NCBI RefSeq assembly: GCF_037392515.1
Contig: NC_090280.1
Location: 59,347,504 to 59,411,503 of the forward strand
DNA: 64,000 nt
Direction: 5' to 3'
Source: Haliotis asinina
Lineage: Eukaryota > Mollusca > Gastropoda > Lepetellida > Haliotidae
How positions within the stretch are numbered: the stretch's first letter is position 1; the number at the start of each line of letters is the position of its first letter. The notes below the pieces were generated by a model. It saw only the letters and a list, made by a program, of their open reading frames with translations. It made no database searches and was not told where the DNA came from. Below are positions 24,601 to 34,771 of this stretch, one piece after another. Made by a program: the position numbers and the translations under genes.

Positions 24601-24884
24601 CACCCGTTAGTCGTTTGACGAGTGTCAAACAAGTCACCCGTTAGTCGTCTATTACGACAAGCATGTGCTACTCAAGATCAATCCTGACCCGGATCTTCAC
24701 AGGTACGATGTAATTCACTGAATTCTCTGGTCTATTACCTACACACCTCTTTCACACGGAGGGAATATTGAGAGTGACGTTAAACAACAACAACAACAAC
24801 AAAAAAAAAAAAAGAATAATGAATCCTACCTGTTTTAGTTCTATCTACAAGCCACAAAATGGAGTAAGAGATGAACAGCAACAT
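21615..24884 (-). CDS. Gene B: secreted F-type lectin with C-terminal PAN/apple-like domain
   Basis: Minus-strand exons 24830-24884, 23562-23774, 22362-22616 and 21615-21865 sum to 774 nt (257 residues). Exon 1 gives an 18-residue signal peptide beginning MLLFISYSILWLV. The lectin domain (about 19-174) carries DLALDKPAS, DPWWQVDLQVK, RSDCCPER, GRFVRISG and MCDVQVFGEA. The last exon is PAN-like: CAVACERSESCTGFNI, CELLQGEI, WDSYVYHRC, ending FSVCE. Junction phases are all 1 and donors are GTAGGA, GTGTGT and GTAAGT. The exon 2 acceptor (gtgaag) has a poor pyrimidine tract, the same in gene C. Intron 1 holds a 34-bp tandem repeat and SINE pieces. Gene C is its closest relative, and the duplication includes the 5' and 3' flanks. 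Predicted to be secreted; likely glycan recognition, by family only. Confidence 0.85.
21885..21998 (-). repeat. tRNA-type SINE (family 2), diverged
   Basis: Plus strand shows GAGTGAGTGAATACG at one end and ACCATTAGGCTACCC at the other, the reversed tail and A-box head of family 2. In intron 3 of gene B. Confidence 0.55.
22106..22215 (+). repeat. SINE-like repeat (family 1), fragment
   Basis: TGGTCAGGCTCGCTGACTTTG, CACATGTCATCGTATCC and ATCACTGGACTTTCTGGTC in family order. Intron 3 of gene B. Confidence 0.7.
22668..22897 (+). repeat. SINE-like repeat (family 1), near full length
   Basis: Head GAAGATCCGGATTAGAGG, CCATGCTTGTCGTAAGAGGC, GACACATGTCATC, then GAATATTGCTGAGTG near the 3' end. Intron 2 of gene B. 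Confidence 0.8.
23840..23985 (+). repeat. SINE-like repeat (family 1), 3' half
   Basis: CTTGTCATCTTATCCCAGC, CACTGGATTGTTTGGTCC and CCGCCGCAATACTG in order; the last is in place of the usual AATATTGCTG block. Intron 1 of gene B. Confidence 0.65.
24476..24645 (+). repeat. 34-bp tandem repeat, five units
   Basis: Units start at 24476, 24510, 24544, 24578 and 24612. The core TTTGACGAGTGTCAAA is an inverted repeat, and the rest (CAAGTCACCCGTTAGTCG) matches the family 1 SINE with an internal deletion. The array runs directly into SINE sequence at 24646. One unit has GAGAAGTG instead of GACGAGTG. Intron 1 of gene B. Confidence 0.95.
24646..24795. repeat. Rearranged SINE-like pieces (family 1), opposite orientations
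   Basis: 24646-24700 reads as the reverse of the head (TTACGACAAGCATGTG, CCCGGATCTTCACAGG), while about 24720-24795 reads as a forward tail ending GAGTGACGTTAAACAAC. Confidence 0.6.
24783..24814. repeat. Microsatellite (AAC)n with poly(A)
   Basis: Run of AAC units followed by about 14 A, at the tail of the preceding SINE piece. Confidence 0.9.
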
Positions 24885-24889
24885 GCCAC

Positions 24890-26005
24890 AGGTCTGAAGC
24901 ACCAACCGTTGTCCAAGCCAAAGCCAACACGATAAGACAAAACGCAATGAAATGCAACATCAAAACAATTGATCTTCCAAGGTTAATTAAACTCCGCCTC
25001 AATAGCATGCTCTTGTTTGTTTGTCATCCCGTATTCTTCTTTGTTTGTCATCCCACAGAGGTTGGTTCATGAAAGTTTCATGTCTTGCACTTAAAATCCT
25101 TTCTTGGGGACTTGGAGAGAGTTTTGTTGCTCTTATCTACTGGAAATGAGCAAACTTAGTGTCCTTTCTGCATTGTTTCTTGTTCAGTGCTAAAGAACTC
25201 AATTATACGTCGATGGAATTTAAGCATTGAACAATCTAGGCGAGTCGTCTAGATTTTCATTGAGACTAACACTTCTAAAATACACAGAGACATGTGAATT
25301 GTTTAAATCAAAGTATTGAAGTGGTTCCAAAGCGCTGCGTATTTAATGACATTCTCGGGAAAAGCTGATACCTTTGTTACTGGAATATTAACTGCGTAAC
25401 TCACATCTGATGGATTTGAACAAAGCTTGTTGTCAAGCAAAGCTTGTGTAATCTAGATATTGACTTCGCATTTCAGCAATGTCTTAGGCTAAATAAAAGA
25501 AGTGAAATGTTTCTCGGACATTGTCGCTTCACTTTTATTTGTGTGCGCAACATTTATTGCCATTTAAAAAAAAATAATTTTGACTTCCCAGCGTCCCGAT
25601 CATCCATTTCTCCACTATAAGAATGAGTGTCTGTAAGAACGAGTGTGACTGAATCTACACCTTTTTTAATGTCCTAATGCCCTCGTCATTTCTGAAAAAT
25701 TGTGTCCGAGAAACGTTTATTCTTTTATGCAGCCTTAATTGCATGCTTTCCAGCTAGCATTAATAGTTGATAGCACTCATTATCGTGCCTTTATATGAAT
25801 AAAGCTAATGCATGTTGCTGTCGCTTACACTGGGTGCGGTGATATTGACATTTGATGATATTATTACTGTTCTGTGTATGTAAACTCAATAATGCGACGT
25901 CGTGAACGTTTCTGTGCGAGATTATACTTGATGTGTGTATTCCAGTTCGTATTCGTTCTACAAAACTATTGTTTTATAATGGCCGCATTGAAGCGCTTTC
26001 ATCTT
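24890..26005. promoter_or_regulatory. Upstream region of gene B, conserved with that of gene C
   Basis: Blocks such as TGGTTCATGAAAGTTTCATG / TTGTTCCTGCATGTTCCATG and GTTTTGTTGCTCTTATCTAC / GGTTTGTTGCTCTTATTGAC are shared in order with 34780-35330. This marks a duplicated promoter-side flank; specific sites cannot be named. Confidence 0.4.
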
Positions 26006-26008
26006 GAG

Positions 26009-26086
26009 TGAGTGAGTGAGTTTAGTTCTACGCCTCACTCAGCATATACACTAATTCTGACCCGGACTTTACGTCTGGTGACTTTT
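26009..26086 (-). repeat. SINE-like repeat (family 1), internally deleted
   Basis: GAGTGAGTGAGTGAGTTTAG, CGCCTCACTCAGCATATACA then directly TTCTGACCCGGACTTTACGT: tail and head joined with the middle missing. Confidence 0.75.
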
Positions 26087-26311
26087 GATATCGACAAACA
26101 GGTTCTTGATACACGTTATATAAGTAACTCGGAGTGTTTGGAATGCATTTGCTTCTGACCAATCTAGCTGTGTCATACAAACTGTTCGCGCCGATTTAGA
26201 GCCTCCATTTTCGTTTTTGGCGGCTTAACAGTGAAAAGAATTAGATTTTACGTAACAGTTATCACTGTTCCTGTTTGCCAACACCACCTGAATATTTGAG
26301 AAACAAATCCA

Positions 26312-26440
26312 CCAAAGTGAGTGGTCATCCTCACCATGTTAATCACCAGATTGTCTTGTCCACGTTGGATCATTTACAGAATTCCAACTGTACATTCTCT
26401 GTAAAATAGCTGGAATATTGATGAGTGCTGCTTTAATAAC
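26312..26440 (+). repeat. SINE-like repeat (family 1), 3' part
   Basis: GTGGTCATCCTCACCATG, ATCACCAGATTGTCTTGTCC, ATAGCTGGAATATTGATGAG in family order. Confidence 0.65.
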
Positions 26441-26865
26441 AAATACCCAAAGCCTGGAGAGGACCCAGTGAGAGCACAGGGACGGAGAGAGACTTTTTAT
26501 GAATTAGGAACATTTGACCGGACTTAAGAGATATCAGAATATAACCACAACAGTGATAAAACTGATTATGCCTCTCTCCATATTAAAAAAATCAGCAAAC
26601 CCAACTGTTTGAACATAAACAGAAAAAAACGAAATTATATAACCTAAACTAACGGACAGAAGAAATGATACCAATCAAATACATTTTATTGTTAATATAG
26701 GATATTTATATAGCGCACATATCCACGCAGCTAGTGCTAAATGAAGGCGCTGGTATTTCTTTCCCTAGATCATTGGATGTCAATCTCAAAGGCACATTGT
26801 ATTATCAATCTCAACTCCCCTAGGCGCCTTGAGTTTATGGTGGTTTTCTCATCTTATTTTTTTAT
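26440..26865. other. Spacer; possible repeat near 26700-26840
   Basis: The phrase ATATAGCGCACATATCCACG at about 26708, with TGCTAAATGAAGGCGCTGG after it, resembles an interspersed repeat I recall from marine invertebrates. Unverified. Confidence 0.3.
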
Positions 26866-26982
26866 TAATATTTTATTATTATTTATTATTTATTATTATT
26901 TATTATTATTTATTATTATTTATTATTATTTATTATTTATTATTTATTTGTTTATTATTTGTTTATTATTTTTTGTTTTCAC
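26866..26982. repeat. Microsatellite TTATTA/TTTATTA
   Basis: Long run of TTATTA and TATTTA units; open frames across it are not genes. Confidence 0.95.
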
Positions 26983-27640
26983 AGCCGGGTGGACTGGGAC
27001 ACATGGTCACAGAGCTTTGTCCAAGTGTACTGCACGTTGCTGTACCCGTAACTAGGTGTTCACACGCATTCATGTGGCCACCATCTGGTCATATACTAAC
27101 AGATTCGTGGGTGCTTTTACGTGTACAGGGCTGTGTACTGTACACTAGGGTTTGTGACAACACAGAAAAAGGTCTGCACACAAAGTTGACTCCAAGGCTT
27201 TCACTCCCGGTCACGGGGGTGCTCGATCCTGACAACTTAACCTGGGTGAATCACTAACCTGGCTCTTTAGAAATGCCCCTCAAGTACATGTTGTCCATAC
27301 GCCGGTTATTAAAATTCACCTTCCTGTTTCACAACATCCCTTTGTCGTTTTGTAATATCAGTTATTTCGACTTGGTATCGTTTCTGTGCCTATTATATGT
27401 TACAAAAAGCTGGTTTGAATATCTAGTTGTGGTGAATCAGAGTAAAATATTCAGTGTTACCATAGTTACCATGTAGAGGATGAGTGACACTGACCGCTGA
27501 TATGCTATGATGAAGTGATGTTTAGAAAAGGGAGAATCATCTACTCATAGTTTGGAGACAACAAATAACTATAAAGTGCTGGACACGATAACATAATAAC
27601 AGAATTAATTCAATCCATTCTTGAGACAAGTATTGTTAGC
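26983..27640. other. Unclassified, possible interspersed repeat (26983-27265)
   Basis: Less AT-rich than the surroundings, with ATTCATGTGGCCACCATCTG and TTTTACGTGTACAGGGCTGT. Together with 26700-26840 it looks like one repeat split by the microsatellite, but no family name can be given. Confidence 0.3.
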
Positions 27641-27642
27641 AA

Positions 27643-27756
27643 GGGTCCCGTTTCACAAACCTTTCGTAAGCCCAAGATCTAAAGCTTAAGCGGTACGAAT
27701 ACTACGACAAAGGGCACGAGATCTCAGGCTTACGAGAGTTTTGTGAAACGGGCCCC
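27643..27756. mobile_element. Hairpin element (MITE-like), 114 bp
   Basis: Left arm starts GGGTCCCGTTTCACAAAC, right arm ends GTTTTGTGAAACGGGCCCC. The 38-base arms pair with a few mismatches around a 38-base loop. No clear target duplication. Confidence 0.75.
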
Positions 27757-28248
27757 TGGAGTATTTCAGCGTTAAAAACAAGCAACGAATAATCTGCATG
27801 ACCGACCCACGGATCGGTCCTTCGGACAAATCACTTAAAAGAAAATTTCTTCAGATGGAATTTATTTTCAAATGGCTGATTTTTGTCTTTAGGTCATGGC
27901 TAACGAAGGACGATTTATCAAGCTGTCAGCGGTTTGGTTGCGATAATAATGAAAATACCAGTCATCCAGATGATGATTCATGAACTATTGATGAAACTGT
28001 GGCCAGTAACGACGGTGCATCAGTCTATTTGTTTGAGAAAGAAATTATTTTATCCCAACATCAGAAAGAAACCGAAGCATCCCCTGAAGCGTTCTCACCT
28101 TCAGTACTCTCGGGATCGAATAATTTAACACCTAAATTCAGTATCATTTATGCATGACGCTGATCAATGTGTCCACTCCCGCGGAGGATAAGCTGTACTA
28201 ATTCTTCCGGAGTCATGTGCTTAGTAGCCTCTACTGATGATGGCGATA
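27757..28248. other. No feature recognised
   Basis: Spacer with two short open frames but no recognisable product. Confidence 0.3.
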
Positions 28249-28690
28249 GTGAAGGTGTACTTTGTGTCCATGCTGTGATGTCGTGAAGGTGTACTTTGGG
28301 TGCATGCTGTGATGTCGTGAAGGTGTACTTTGGGTGCATGCTGTGATGTCGTGAAGGTGTACTTTGTGTGCATGTTGTGACGTCGTGAAGGTGTACTTTG
28401 TGTGCATGCTGTGATGTCGTGAAGGTGCACTTTGGGTGCATGTTGTGATGTCGTGAAGGTGTACTTTGGGTGCATGTTGTGATGTCGTGAAGGTGTACTT
28501 TGGGTGCATGCTGTGATGTCGTGAAGGTGTACTTTGGGTGCATGCTGTGATGTCGTGAAGGTGTACTTTGGGTGCATGCTGTGATGTCGTGAAGGTGTAC
28601 TTTGGGTGCATGCTGTGATGTCGTGAAGGTGTACTTTGGGTGCATGCTGTGATGTCGTGAAGGTGGACTTTGGGTGCATGCTGTGATGTC
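28249..28690. repeat. 34-bp minisatellite, 13 units
   Basis: Unit GTGAAGGTGTACTTTGGGTG plus CATGCTGTGATGTC. 442 bp equals exactly 13 x 34, with few substitutions (for example CATGTTGTGA variants). All three minus frames are open because the unit lacks stops on that strand, which gives long spurious open frames. Confidence 0.97.
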
Positions 28691-29290
28691 GTGTCATTAG
28701 ATGGAGTAAGGTTTTACACCTCTTTTAACAATATTACAACAATATCAAGAAGGAATTAGCTTCACACACTGTACCCATGTGGGAAATCGCATCCTCGAGT
28801 ACTCGTTGCTAAAATACGTCATTAGATGGACGATGACCATGACTATAACCCCAAACACTCAACATGCAGGTGAGAGTATCGCTTGGAACTTACTTCCGTA
28901 TACATGTACTGTCGTGATATAAAAGGGATTGGCCGATACCTCGTTTAAACTGCTGGCTAGTATATTTGAAGTACCAGCTCCGTACCAGCAATATTTTAAG
29001 GATTTGCGTGATTCTATTGTCATTTACCTTGGGTTGAGTCAGCCAGTGACAATTACATTCTTTATGATAGGAACCATATGTCAAATAGGAGCTTAGAAAA
29101 GGTCACAGAGCACCTGCTGATCTTTGAAACCATTCAGGAAAAGAATATTCCAATGATTGATGACATGAAATTTGTTTAAGGTGTATCTTTTCTTGTGGGA
29201 ACAATGTATGTACAATATGCAACCATGACAGTCTTAATTAGTTCCAGGACACTTGCGTGTGCTCACTGGAGTGTTGTAATTAGGAAAACT
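28691..29290. other. Spacer with a family 2 SINE scrap
   Basis: 28752-28803 carries CTTCACACACTGTACCCATG and GGGAAATCGCATCC, a short reversed piece of the tRNA-type SINE. Nothing else recognised. Confidence 0.4.
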
Positions 29291-29609
29291 TGCAACGGCA
29301 GCAGCGTTCTGTGAACACCGCTATTGGTCAGTAATGAATCAGTCAACAGAAACCGTCCGTCGGTTATTAACTTGAATAACTGTTGACATCATGACTAGGC
29401 TTTGGTGAAAGGATTTCTTCAGTTTCAGTGTAATTAATACAAACTCGAAATATAAACATGTCTGTCATTTTCTCAAACTGAGAAATTTTCTCAAAGAAGA
29501 ACACATAAAATATCCATCTCAGACTAAACTTGAATTTACATCCAAGCAATAATATTCTGTATGTGTTGTTATGAATCCTGATTCAGCAAAGCAGACCTTG
29601 TTATTAGTG

Positions 29610-32600
29610 TTATTCGCACACACTGAAGCATCCTCGATACACGTAGCTGTCCCATTGGACGTCAGCCTGAAGTGAGGGAGTTATCTCCCCTTGAAGCAGT
29701 TCACACACTGTGGCCGGTAGGTGTCTGATGTTGAAGCCCGTGCAGGACTCCGAGCGTTCACATGCAACAGCACATGCTGCGGTATTGTCGATCCCTTCGC
29801 TGATGGTCTTCAGTGGAGTTTGACTGGAATGTTGTTGTTTGTATTGGACAAGGGATGAGCCTTGAATAAGACGTGAGTGAATATGGTTTTATGCTGTCTT
29901 TGGTAATATTCCAGTGATGTCACGGCGAATCACACCAGAAATGGGCTTCACACATTTTGTGCATGTGGGTAAGCCATTTGGGGTCTCCTACTTGCAGAGT
30001 GAATGCTTTAACCATTAGGCTACCCCAACAACCATAAAGCTATACAAAATATTACGTTTCTTTCACCAGCGAATCTAATCACTACTTTGCGCCAGCGACC
30101 AGTGAGATCTCAGATCATAGGCCTTCTCTTCATACAGCTCCCGTATTTCATGCAACTGTTCACAAAATGTTCGCACTGGGTTAGGTTCATCTGACGTTCT
30201 ACCCGTGTACATTTTAGTTGAAATGGGTGTTCATCTCTCCCGATTGTCGTGAGAGGCGACTGAAGGGATCGGGTGGTCAATTGCCTGGATTGATGCTCAC
30301 TGATAATGATAACTGGAGACTCGAAATTTCTTACTGCCGCCATATAGCTGGAATATTGCAGAGTGCGACGTTAAACACCAACCAGCCTGTTACAGCTCAT
30401 ATTAACTACGACCCTCTAAATTGTAAATTGCCTCACATCTGTAAAACCTATTTTTGGTTTGAAGTTTTATAACACCTTTATCTATGTGATACTTACATGA
30501 ATCGAAATGTGTAGATATTGCTTCTCCGAACACTTGTAAGTCGCAAAATTGGAGCACATCGTTATGATTTAACTTGTTTTTACCGCTGATCCTGACAAAG
30601 CGGCCGGTGACGGGTCTTGAGCAGGTAACGGTAACAGTCTCCCCCGGGCGTGACACGCTCTCGGAGTAGAAGTAGCATAATTTGGGGGTAGAGTGCTGGT
30701 CGGAAGGTTGTTCTTGGTACACGTCAATCGAAAAATCATGAAGTCTCTTATCTGCAATTGAAACCGTGACATATCAGGTTTGCGATTACTTATGTCTGGT
30801 TATGATCCGTGAAAGGTCCAGGTTAAGGTCGGCTGGCATCGGGTGGTCAGGATTGCCGACTTGGTTGACACATTTCATTGCATCCAAATAATGAAGATAG
30901 ATGCTCATTATGTCAGCCATTGGTCAAATGTAAAACAAGTCAGCAAGAATAGACGCCTTTTACGACAAGCATGGCTAACTAAAGACCCATTGTAACCGGG
31001 ATCTTCATAGGGCTTGACACCTTGTACCCGAGTCGGCACGACACATTGTACCCAATTGGGAGTGACACCTTGTACCAAATTAAGCCATGAAAACTTGAGA
31101 AAACATGCATGCAGCAAAGGACTCCATGGCATCTAATGTCACGGGCACCTTGTGCACAATGAACAAGTTCACACACCTGATACTGAAAACTGAAGAATGG
31201 TTGGTTATCATGGTTATTAACTAGCCTCTGGGTGTTGTGGAAAACACCTTCATTTCATCCTCAACTACCCTTATGTCATGCTACGGTACATTGCTAATGT
31301 TTTACTGTCCATCGTGACAGGTAATTACAATATACACAATGTTTATTCTCCTCACTATGTGGTTGAAATTTTGAATATTTTAACTCACCCATTCACTCAT
31401 GCTACGGTTTACAGAACATCTGCGTTTCCGGTGGTCCAGAGGCTGAATAGGCCCAGAGTGAATTTGCCAGACATTTTGGTGTCCATCTAAACACCATCTC
31501 AACATACTGAGACACAAGAAGATTTGCCTCGAACCAGCCAAGCGTCTGCAGGTATCGATTCCAAACTGCCAGTTTGACTGCTCGAGCCATTCCTTAATTA
31601 CGTCCAAATAGTTGCAGGACTGTACAGAACCGACTGAGGGGCACAACATCCGGCCCGACTACCTGCAGACCGTCCACTTTGGCTCAAACGTCACCGACAG
31701 GCACGTCTTGCCAGGTAGAGACAGCATCTACGGCAAGGTGTTTTGTTCACCAGTGAGCTGAGAGTTTTATATGGACAGCTCAGATGGCAGAGCACATGGG
31801 TACAGACGAAAGCTGAACTGGTACAAGCGTTGCATCAGACATGGTACAAGCATTCCGAAAGCTTTGTTCAATCGCTTAGTGCTCTCTACGTGTCATCGTT
31901 TTCAAACACTTGATACTGAATTTTTGAACTGATTTTTGACACTACAAGAGCGTCTCAGGATGCCTAGTGTCAATTCATAAGATTCGATAACATTCTGTCA
32001 ACACGTGAACAGTAATTAATAAAAACAACAATGTAAGACCTACATGCATTTAAAAAATGGCATAGCATAAAATAATGCACTGTTACTTTATTCCATTAGA
32101 GACATTCATACGTACGGCAGCATTCACTTCTAGCTGTGACCTTGACCTTGGTGACTTTGACCTTGACCTGTAAGTCCACTTGCCACCAGGGATCGTAGTC
32201 TGCATACTGAACTGCGAAGCAGCTGTTGCTGGCCCAAGTTGTGTCAGTATTCCCATCGTTTACCGCTTGTGGTGGATGGTTGTGGTACGAACTTGCACTA
32301 GCTGGCTTGCCCCGTGCCAGGTCAGTTTCTTCATAAAAACGAATAAGAACAAATATGACAATATCTGAATGGACTGACAGAATCTATTTCCAGAATCTGT
32401 TTGTCACTGTGTCACATAATGCTAATGTCTGGGCATTTCTCGAGCATTTCTAGACCGGCACCATTTTGCTAGAACTAAAAATGCCAATTTCCTAAGTCAT
32501 CTCTTACGACAAGCATGGGTTACTGGAGACCAAAAGTAAGTAAGAACTAACATGACAGTATCTGAATGGACTAACAGAATCCATTTCAGGCCAGCAGACT

Positions 32601-34771
32601 TGGTTGACAATTGTCATCGTGTCCCAGTTCCGTATATCGATGCTCTTAATGTTGATCAGTGGGTTCAGACTATTTATAGGCAGGCACCATATTGCTGGAA
32701 TTGTATGAGTGCGGCGTTAAACTAAAACTCCCGAAGACCATTCAAATCCGGTTCTATAATCTCCAGTAGTGAGAACGATGGTGTAAGTCCAACTGGGTAA
32801 GTGAGAGAGTTTAGTTTAACCCCGCACTAAACCTTACATCTAAAAAAAATAATGAAATCCACAACAACATTTTTTCTTCGGTTGGTTGGTTAACACCGCA
32901 CTCAGAAATCTTCCAGCTATATGGCGCCGGTCTGTAAATAATGGAGTCTGGACCAGACGATCCAGTGAACAACAGCATGAGCATCAGTCTACACATTAGA
33001 CATGACTTAACCAAGTCTGCAAGGCTGACCCGTTAGTGGCCTCTGAAGCCCAATGCTAACCCAGATCTTCACGGGTGGTCGAACCATCCCGCTGGGACTC
33101 AATGAAGGCAGAAGAAGTACCTCGTGACCGCAGGGACATCTGGACAAAACATAAACTGAGGCATCAGGTATATCGATAATCATTAAATAAACATTACCAG
33201 CCAATCCCCTTCCCCTGTCTTATATTACCGACGCAATGTTTTCTCGCTTACTCATCCAGCTGAAAAAGATTCAAAGGTTAACAAGTGAGACTGCCTCGTC
33301 TTGTCCAAATTTTAGATCAAGGTCTAAACATTCAGATGGGGCGGTGTTAATATCAGCTGTAACAGGTTGGTTGTGTTTTTTTACAGCTGAACACTGCAGT
33401 ATTCCAGCTATATGTCTGTAAATAATCGACTCTGGACCAAACACCCCAGTGATCAACACCATGAGAATATATGTATGTTGACCATACGATCAGCAAGTCA
33501 GCGAGCATGACCACCCTATCCCCTTAGTCGCCTCTTACGACAAACATGGTTAATGAAGGCCAATTCCACAACAGCTTGTTCATCAATCCCTATTCATTTA
33601 TTGAATAGAAATACGTAAAATATTCAGAGTAACAAAATGCTTTCGAAATACGATTGTATGACAAGAGAGATGCATGTGAACTTTCAAAGCGTCAACTTTG
33701 GAAACAATATTCCTGACGCTGTGGATTTGGGTATCTACATTTCACAGTTTTCACGATCAATCAAGACTAGTTTTACTGTCTCTCCACATAGATGGAACTC
33801 TACCTCGAATGTGGATCAAAGCTACAACAGTATGGCCTTGGTAAAGGTTTGCTTGTAAAGGGCGGATGGTTTGTTGCTTAACGCCGCACGCAGCCAGGTC
33901 TATGATTGCTTGTAAAGGATATTTTCATTATAGGCATCAGTGGAGAAAATTATGTCCAATCCAAATCCGTTTTTAACTTGCACCGTATGTTCCCGTCATC
34001 TCTTACGACAAGCAATGGTGTGAGTGAGTTTGCATTTTTAGGTACATCCATATCATGGCTAAAACACGTCATACCTTCATGATTTATACATCAGTTATAT
34101 AAAAAATGTAGACGAAGGACAATTAAAAACAAGTAGAATGACACGTACATAAGCGTACAAGCATCAAGCAAACCATAAAATTTATTATAGGCTATAGCTG
34201 AAGCTAGAGCACCTTAATAAGGACAATGGTGACTAACGGTCCCTTTGCTTCCTCTATGGTCCCTAGCTGGATTTACACCATCACCTGCGCATCTTGCGAT
34301 TGTACTGTTTATCTATTTACTAAACATGTTGATCAACACATTTCAAACAATTTTTATTAAGAAGACCAATGCTGTTTTCTCTTTGAAATAAACATAACTT
34401 GCGATGGAAAATCAACACGGTCCTGCAGAAAATGCTTGACCATGGTTCTCTCCATACAAGGGATGCAAAATGGAGGATCCTTGTCTATTGTGGGACAAGT
34501 GATGAACAATTGCTAGTAATATTACACTGAGGTAAGATCAGTGAACTCAGTCACCTATACACATCTGATAGATCATGATGCCTGTTACTGCTTTGTCTGG
34601 TCCAGACTCGAATATTCTGATGAGAGTTTTGCTGCTCTAATTATTTAGAGCCCGCCTTCATATAGATAGAGTCTTTCTGAATGTGACGTTAAACAACAAA
34701 CAATAAGAAAGCTTACCTGCCTCACTTCCATCCACAAGCCACAAAATAAAGTAAGAGATGAACACCAACAT
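29610..34771 (-). CDS. Gene C: secreted F-type lectin with C-terminal PAN/apple-like domain
   Basis: Minus-strand exons 34717-34771, 32116-32328, 30497-30751 and 29610-29860 sum to 774 nt (257 residues), with exon lengths identical to gene B. The signal peptide begins MLVFISYFILWLV. Lectin motifs: DLARGKPAS, DPWWQVDLQVK, GRFVRISG, FCDLQVFGEA. The fucose-motif region reads RSECCHKR, so the Asp conserved in the other copies is Glu here and the PE before the last Arg is HK. The PAN exon matches gene B at all but about five of 251 bases, whereas the second lectin exon differs at roughly a tenth of positions. Introns are long and full of SINEs (intron 1 about 2.4 kb, intron 2 about 1.4 kb). The frame is open throughout, so it may be functional, but its sugar site may be altered. 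Confidence 0.84.
29875..30032 (-). repeat. tRNA-type SINE (family 2), nearly complete
   Basis: Plus strand: GTGAGTGAATATGGTTTTAT, GGTAATATTCCAGTGATGTC, ACCAGAAATGGGCTTCACAC, ACCATTAGGCTACCCC. Reversed, this is an A-box head, a body and the CTCACTCAC-type tail. Intron 3 of gene C. Confidence 0.75.
30230..30385 (+). repeat. SINE-like repeat (family 1), deleted
   Basis: GTCGTGAGAGGCGACTGAAG, GATCGGGTGGTCA, CCGCCATATAGCTGGAATATT, GAGTGCGACGTTAAACACC. Intron 3 of gene C. Confidence 0.75.
30812..31014. repeat. Two family 1 SINE pieces in inverted orientation
   Basis: 30812-30915 runs forward (GGGTGGTCAGGATTGCCGAC, TTGACACATTTCATTGC). 30920-31014 runs in reverse (GTAAAACAAGTCAGCAAG, CCTTTTACGACAAGCATGGC, GGGATCTTCATAGG). 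Together they form a potential hairpin in intron 2 of gene C. Confidence 0.65.
31015..32100. other. Intron 2 of gene C, unassigned part
   Basis: 31015-31085 has three GACACCTTGTACC / GACACATTGTACC phrases, a small tandem repeat. 31380-31900 is less AT-rich but shows no recognisable product in six frames. Confidence 0.35.
32480..32735. repeat. SINE-like repeats (family 1): fragment plus partial copy
   Basis: 32490-32528 is a reversed head scrap (TCTCTTACGACAAGCATGGG). 32585-32735 is a forward copy (AGACTTGGTTGACAATTGTC, CCATATTGCTGGAATTGTATG, GCGGCGTTAAAC). Intron 1 of gene C. Confidence 0.7.
32860..33082 (-). repeat. SINE-like repeat (family 1)
   Basis: Plus strand: CACCGCACTCAGAAATCTTC, GCGCCGGTCTGTAAATAATG, AACAGCATGAGCATCAGTC, CCCAGATCTTCACGGG. 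Intron 1 of gene C. Confidence 0.8.
33355..33565 (-). repeat. SINE-like repeat (family 1)
   Basis: Plus strand: GCAGTATTCCAGCTATATG, AAATAATCGACTCTGGACC, ATCAACACCATGAGAATA, GTCGCCTCTTACGACAAACA. Intron 1 of gene C. Confidence 0.8.
33566..34585. other. Intron 1 of gene C, with unnamed repeat at 34100-34380
   Basis: 34100-34380 resembles 780-1100 (shared GACGAAGGACA, then CTAGCTGGATTTACACCATC). No exon seen. Confidence 0.35.
34590..34700 (+). repeat. SINE-like repeat (family 1), 3' part
   Basis: GTCTGGTCCAGACTCGAATAT, CCCGCCTTCATATAGATAG, GAATGTGACGTTAAACAAC. Just downstream, in transcript order, of gene C exon 1. Confidence 0.6.

Larger units (their letters stand above)
21240..26220 (-). 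repeat. Segmental duplication unit containing gene B
   Basis: Exons, 3' flank (from about 21240) and 5' flank (landmarks near 25050-25200, 25780-25860 and 26080-26200) have counterparts in the same order in 29290-36560, which holds gene C. Interspersed repeats differ between the two, so lengths are unequal. Confidence 0.7.

Noticed and set aside
26741-27257. Hydrophobic open frames with poly-Leu/Ile/Tyr
   Set aside because: Microsatellite TTATTA translated; not a membrane protein.
28249-28690. CRISPR-like array
   Set aside because: Units are directly joined without spacers, in a eukaryotic sequence.
28148-28697. Three minus-strand open frames of 126-165 residues with HPKYTFTTSQ repeats
   Set aside because: Frames of the 34-bp minisatellite; the same peptide appears in all three frames.
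31380-31900. Possible gene in less AT-rich intron sequence of gene C
   Set aside because: Open frames on both strands are short and unrecognised; no splice-supported exon.
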